A DNA stretch of 64,000 bases from Tubiluchus corallicola (Eukaryota; Priapulida; Priapulimorpha; Priapulimorphida; Tubiluchidae). The stretch covers positions 47,930 through 111,929 of the forward strand of contig JAQGDQ010000690.1 in the NCBI GenBank assembly GCA_030141605.1. The letters are read 5' to 3'. The position numbers were made by a program, and so were the translations under genes. This document shows positions 55,701 through 61,349 of the stretch, in pieces. How positions within the stretch are numbered: the first letter of the stretch is position 1; each line of letters begins with the position of its first letter. The notes under the pieces are model-generated. The model was not told the DNA's origin. It ran no database searches and saw only the letters and a program-made list of their open reading frames with translations.

Positions 55701-57714
55701 AATTTGCCTTTTCAAAATTTCGTCGTGCGCGCACAGTTGCTTTAGGTTAAGGTTAAGTGTACGACAACAGTGTGTCTTGACTACAACGGTCGCAAGACAT
55801 GTGAGTAAAGCAAAGCCGTCTGCTGCACCAGTTCAGTAACTTTGGGGTTTTGTGGACTTTACTTAATTATGCACTAGTCTGTACGTAGAGTGATTTACTA
55901 GCAGGATCTTGCTTGGGAACAAGAAAAAATGAACTACCAAAGGTTCTAGCTTGCTGCTGAAACTGTTACTATTACAGTAGCATGGACTGCGAGGCATTGT
56001 CAAGTGTACACAGATGCATTGACTGGTTCAGTTGACCTTTAACCTTTTCATGATCATCATCAATCGCTGGAACTGTGAAAAGCATTATTGAGACTGCCAT
56101 CCTTTTTTCTCTGTTGATTTATTTTTATTTTTTTTGTTTTGGTTTGCTTCGACTTTGCAATCTGCGTTCCATTGTGGACTGGGGGCGTATTCATAAAGAT
56201 TTGGAAATTCTGTGAAGATTTCTGGTCTTGCTGCAGCGTTATGTTGCAATTGTGATTGTTGTCGTTGTTTAGACATTCTTCACAAGCGAAATGTTCTAAT
56301 TTCACTCGTTCGAAGCGTCTCCGTCGACGGTTTGTTTCGAGATTTTTCGAAAGCGACGTTTAAATCATTTCCGGTATCTTTCAGAGATTGGCGGCTGGTG
56401 AATTGGTTTAGTACAATTGTTATCCTTCTCAATGGCACGTTGATTGCACGGCCGCGGCTCAAATTCGCGTCGTCTTAATTCCGATGATTCTTCACGAGGA
56501 GACAAACACACAAAATGAACATTTAAGTACCCCGGAGCGTAAGCATCCGCAAATCGACGCTCATTACATACATTAGAAGCTCGAGCGGCGCGGATGCAAA
56601 TATCACAAGTTGATTGAAAGCGGGGAGAAAGAGGCTGAAATAGAGTTATAATGACGCCGGGAATAAATGTCGACGAGGATTCTTTGCCGTTGCATCATCG
56701 TTTATGATATTAGCGAGCGGGGAGGCTGCGCTGAAATTACCACTGCCGCTTACGATTACGTGGGATAAATACACCCGAATTGTCGTCGACCCGTACTGCG
56801 ATCGTGCGTATCTATTATTAGCACGCATAATTGTGTCGTTGAAAATAATATATTCAGCCAACCTAGTACCTAATTTGTTATGGAAGCTTGCTTTTTTTGA
56901 GCAGAGTGTCGTAGCATGTATGTAGTGGTGTTATTGCTAGTTTAACATTTGCTATTAAATTTTATATAATTTTATTTAATTAAATTTATCAACATTCAGT
57001 TAAAATTTATAGATACTGTACAAACGTATAACAATACGACACTATATGTTACAACATAATAAAATATCACATTAGAAATAAATAAAATTTTTGGGTGTTT
57101 GCGGGACACAATGAGAGAAATTGCCGTTTATATTTGAGAAAGTTATCAAGATCAACTGAACACAGTCTTCCGTGGAATACTTTAAAATTTGCTGCTGTCG
57201 CAAGCGGAGAACCATTCACATATAGAAATGAATTCCATATATAAACAATTCTGTGTGAAAAAATTGCCCAAACTGTTTTTATTCGTTCTTTGTATGAATA
57301 ATTTTACCGAATTGTTACTCCGCGTACGATCAGACGAAGCCCTAATGAAAAAGTTTTCAGCTCTCAAATCTACTTTTTTATCCGTGAGTTTATGACACAT
57401 ACATAGGTCATTTTGAATTCCTCTTTCTTTTAGTGAGTTTAAATTTAAAAGTTTTAGTCTGTCGTGGTGTGAGATACGAGCCTTGAGATCTGCATTTTCA
57501 TGCTTCATTTTCATGATCTTGCTAATTGTTGTTTGGATGCCTTACATGTTTGTTTTAAACATAATATTCTAAAGTATTCTATGATATTCCATAATATTCT
57601 TATCTTATCTTATCTTATCTTATCTTAAAGAAAATTAGAATTTTATAAATATTATACTAGGCATTATGTCTAGGTACATTATACAAAACAGTAGCACATA
57701 AGACCTAGTATTAT

Positions 57715-57748
<34 letters not shown>

Positions 57749-60700
57749 TATACAAGTCTTTCACTACCATCATTTATGAATAACCACTGGCAAATCTGGA
57801 CCAGCAACTAGAGCTGACGGCTACCGATAGGATAGAATCGTGTATAAAGCGCACTCTGCAGGCAAATTTTGACATTAGAATTGCAACGAATAGTTAACGA
57901 AACATTGACAGTTCGCAGTTTAGTATTATGCGAGATATAGGTCATTGTTTACCGCGTCTGTATTGGTAGCCTTATTTTGTTTACGTGTTTGTTTACATAC
58001 AAAATAGTGAAGTTAGTTCCATTTGTATCGTTGCACACAGTTCTGTTGTTTAAGTTTACCTATATAAAAATTAAAATAACTAAAAATTATTGTTAACGGT
58101 ATTTTGTAAGTAAACTAAACTTTAGTTGAAAAAATATAATTGTTTGCTTGAATTACAGCTATCGAAAATCTTTTGAACTAATTTTCGATACCACCTCCAG
58201 ATTTGCATTTCCTTTTTATTTTTATTCATTGGGCAAAGCTAATCGGTTTAAATTGTAAAGCTAATTCAACTAAAATTAATTTTAATACAAAATTAAGTAT
58301 CATATGATTATTAATATTATACTTTTTTGTTTATAAATAAATTAAATTTTGTTTTTTTTACTTAAATTCCTTCATATAAATTTAGATTCATTGCAAAGAG
58401 TTTTTATCTAATACTGAACTATAATATACTTGTACTGGCATTTTAGTAGAGGTCTCTTCTGGTCTACCCTTCACCCTCTTATACTTTATATAAATTTAGA
58501 TTCATTGCAAAGAGTTTTTATCTAATACTGAACTATAATACACTTGTACTGGCATTTTAGTAGAGGTCTCTTCTAGTCTACCCTTCACCCTCTTATACTT
58601 TATATAAATTTAGATTCATTGCAAAGAGTTTTTATCTAATACTGAACTATAATACACTTGTACTGGCATTTTAGTAGAGGTCTCTTCTAGTCTACCCTTC
58701 ACCCTCTTATACTTTATATAAATTTTCAAAACCCTTGAACAATAATAATATACTTCTCGAACTGCAAACTGTTACATGCGCCGCTGATGATCACCAATTG
58801 AAATTTGCTTACAAATGAGTGCTCTCATTAGAAATAGAGCATTTTATACTAACATCTCTTGTCCGTGTTGCTAAGTTGCCAGCATCGGGTTGCGCTGGAA
58901 ATCAAACCGGCAGAAATTCTGGAGGACCCTTGCCGCCGGAGTGGGCAAGATTTTTTCGCAAAACGTTCGGCTTTCGATGACCGCCGTGCCCGTGTTGGAG
59001 GCTGGGTAAGTAAAGGTTTTCATTTTCCCAGATTATTACGAAGCTCAAGTCTATCGAATGTGCTGTCATTCGTAAGAATTGGTTTTGCTGGAGAGCTTGG
59101 TGACTCTGGATTATTAAGCTTGCTTTGTCTTTGCCGTGGCTTGTACGCTGTGCAATCAATGTAGTTATTCTTACTTTGATTCACATTAGTGACTCGGTTT
59201 AATGCACAACTGCTAGGTGTGAAATTCAAGTACCAATCAAACATAATAATTTCATATGAAATCAGTTGGTCTTATTTTGCGTCCTCGCGTCAACGCGCGT
59301 TTCCCGCTGGGCGGTTTTTGCGGCGCGGTTCGGACCGTTGCTGCTTCTGGCGCGGACGACAAAGCCGCATCTTGTTTGGGCCACTCAGACTGTAAGAATC
59401 TGCATTAAGCATCTCGAGTGAGTCGATATGTGAAAGTGTTAAATCCGTTCAAGCTCAAATCGGGCTCAACAGATTTCGTGCTGAATAAAAGTGTGGCTAA
59501 ACTCAAAGGCGCGTAATGCCATATTATTCTCCTCAGCCGCCATGAGAAAGTTCTCTGCCGTAGCGAGATTATTCCGCTGAATTTCCTTGCTCAGTCATTC
59601 CATTTTACTCCTAACACAGTCCATGCTACTGTTACGTCAATACTTGGGAAAATCAGAAATTCTGCATTCCACTCTACATATTATTACAGTTGTATTTATC
59701 TTGCTAAAAATACCGGTCACAGTTCTTAAATTTATCGTGTATACTAATGTTTTGTCAATATTCTGTTTTCTATAATTAAAAACTTTGTTATGTGGGTTTT
59801 TTTAAATAAATTGTATTAAAGTATTTTCAAAATATTTAATAAATAAAATAAGTGAAAAAATGTTTCATTAAATTTCTTGCTATGCAAAAAATATTTTTGT
59901 ACAATGCTTTAGCAATAATGTCAATGTTAACTTATATATTATATGCGGTCTAGTATCAATTAATATATTTCGCTGTTGTATAACAAACAAAATTGTTTTA
60001 ATTTAAAAAGACGAAAAATTTTGTAAGAATCCTAATGGAATGATTGAATATAAAACATCAGTGAATTAAATTGGAATTATTTTTGTTAGTTATAAATATT
60101 CAATATTTGCTATTTTTATTTACTTAGTACAGAAAATATATTTCCCTGAACTTAAACGAAGTTTTTCTTTATTATGAAACCGAATTTTGTGCTAAGTAGC
60201 TACGTTTAAAGCCTAACAAAAACACGTTCAATTTATTTAACTGTAATTCTACATTCAGTCATTCTATTAAACTTTTTTACAAAATCAATGATTTATGAGC
60301 CGCACTCAAGAAACGAAAAAAATTTAGAAATTCAATATATCAATTATTAATCAATATATCAACAATATAATCAACAACAATAATCAACAATATATCAACA
60401 ATACAATCAACAACAATAATCAACAATATATCAACAATATAATATATATTAACAATATATTAATATATTAATCACAGTATTTGTTACATTGCATAGTTTC
60501 ATACTAATGAATATACTAAATTATAATTTGCAATTTTGTTAACAAAACAAAAATTTTCATGAAGTATTTTATTAATCAAAGATGTAATCGTTTTATATAA
60601 AAAAAACTAAAAAATTAATCTTACAAGAATGAAATAAATTTTTACAATCTCCGAGGCTTGCCGCAGTGACCATTGCACTTATAAAAACCGTGCGGAATTT

Positions 60701-61312
60701 AATATAATTAATTTAAATTCTCCACATTTACTTATTAATGTCAAGTCGGTCATTACGAGGATTTCGTTTCGGATAATCTCGGCCGTTTAAGCTGATTTAT
60801 TCGTGTTTGTTGTGTTGTCGCCATTTCTTCGAATCAATTCTAGTGTGGCGAAAGAAGCGTAATTGACTGAGAGGCAACAAAGGCGCTCCGTCGGAGCTTG
60901 TTCTTACACGGGGATAATGCGGTTATGTCCGAGTGAGCGGGCAATGCACACAGTTCGGTCGCCACATTGTCACTCGCCAGTTTCCGTTTTGCTTGCATGG
61001 GCTGGCTGGTTGTTATTCATACGACTTTTCAAAGTCAAAATGTAAAAAAAATATCTGAAACCGTACAAAACTAAGTTAATAAATATATATTTTTATATGT
61101 ATACAAAATTATACGTATTGTATGCAAAATACATATTTATACGTATTTCACGTAAAGTTATGTGAAGTTTTATTTATATATGTATATTGTTATATATATA
61201 TATATATATATTTATTTATTTTGAACTTTGTTTTGTACTTTTTCACATAACTTTTTTACATTTTCCTTCATGAATATACATATATATAGAAGCACACATT
61301 TACAAAGTAAAT

Positions 61313-61349
<37 letters not shown>

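Noticed and set aside
57182-57514. 110-codon minus-strand frame
   Set aside because: AT-rich, no recognisable family, no splice or promoter support; left unannotated as a gene.
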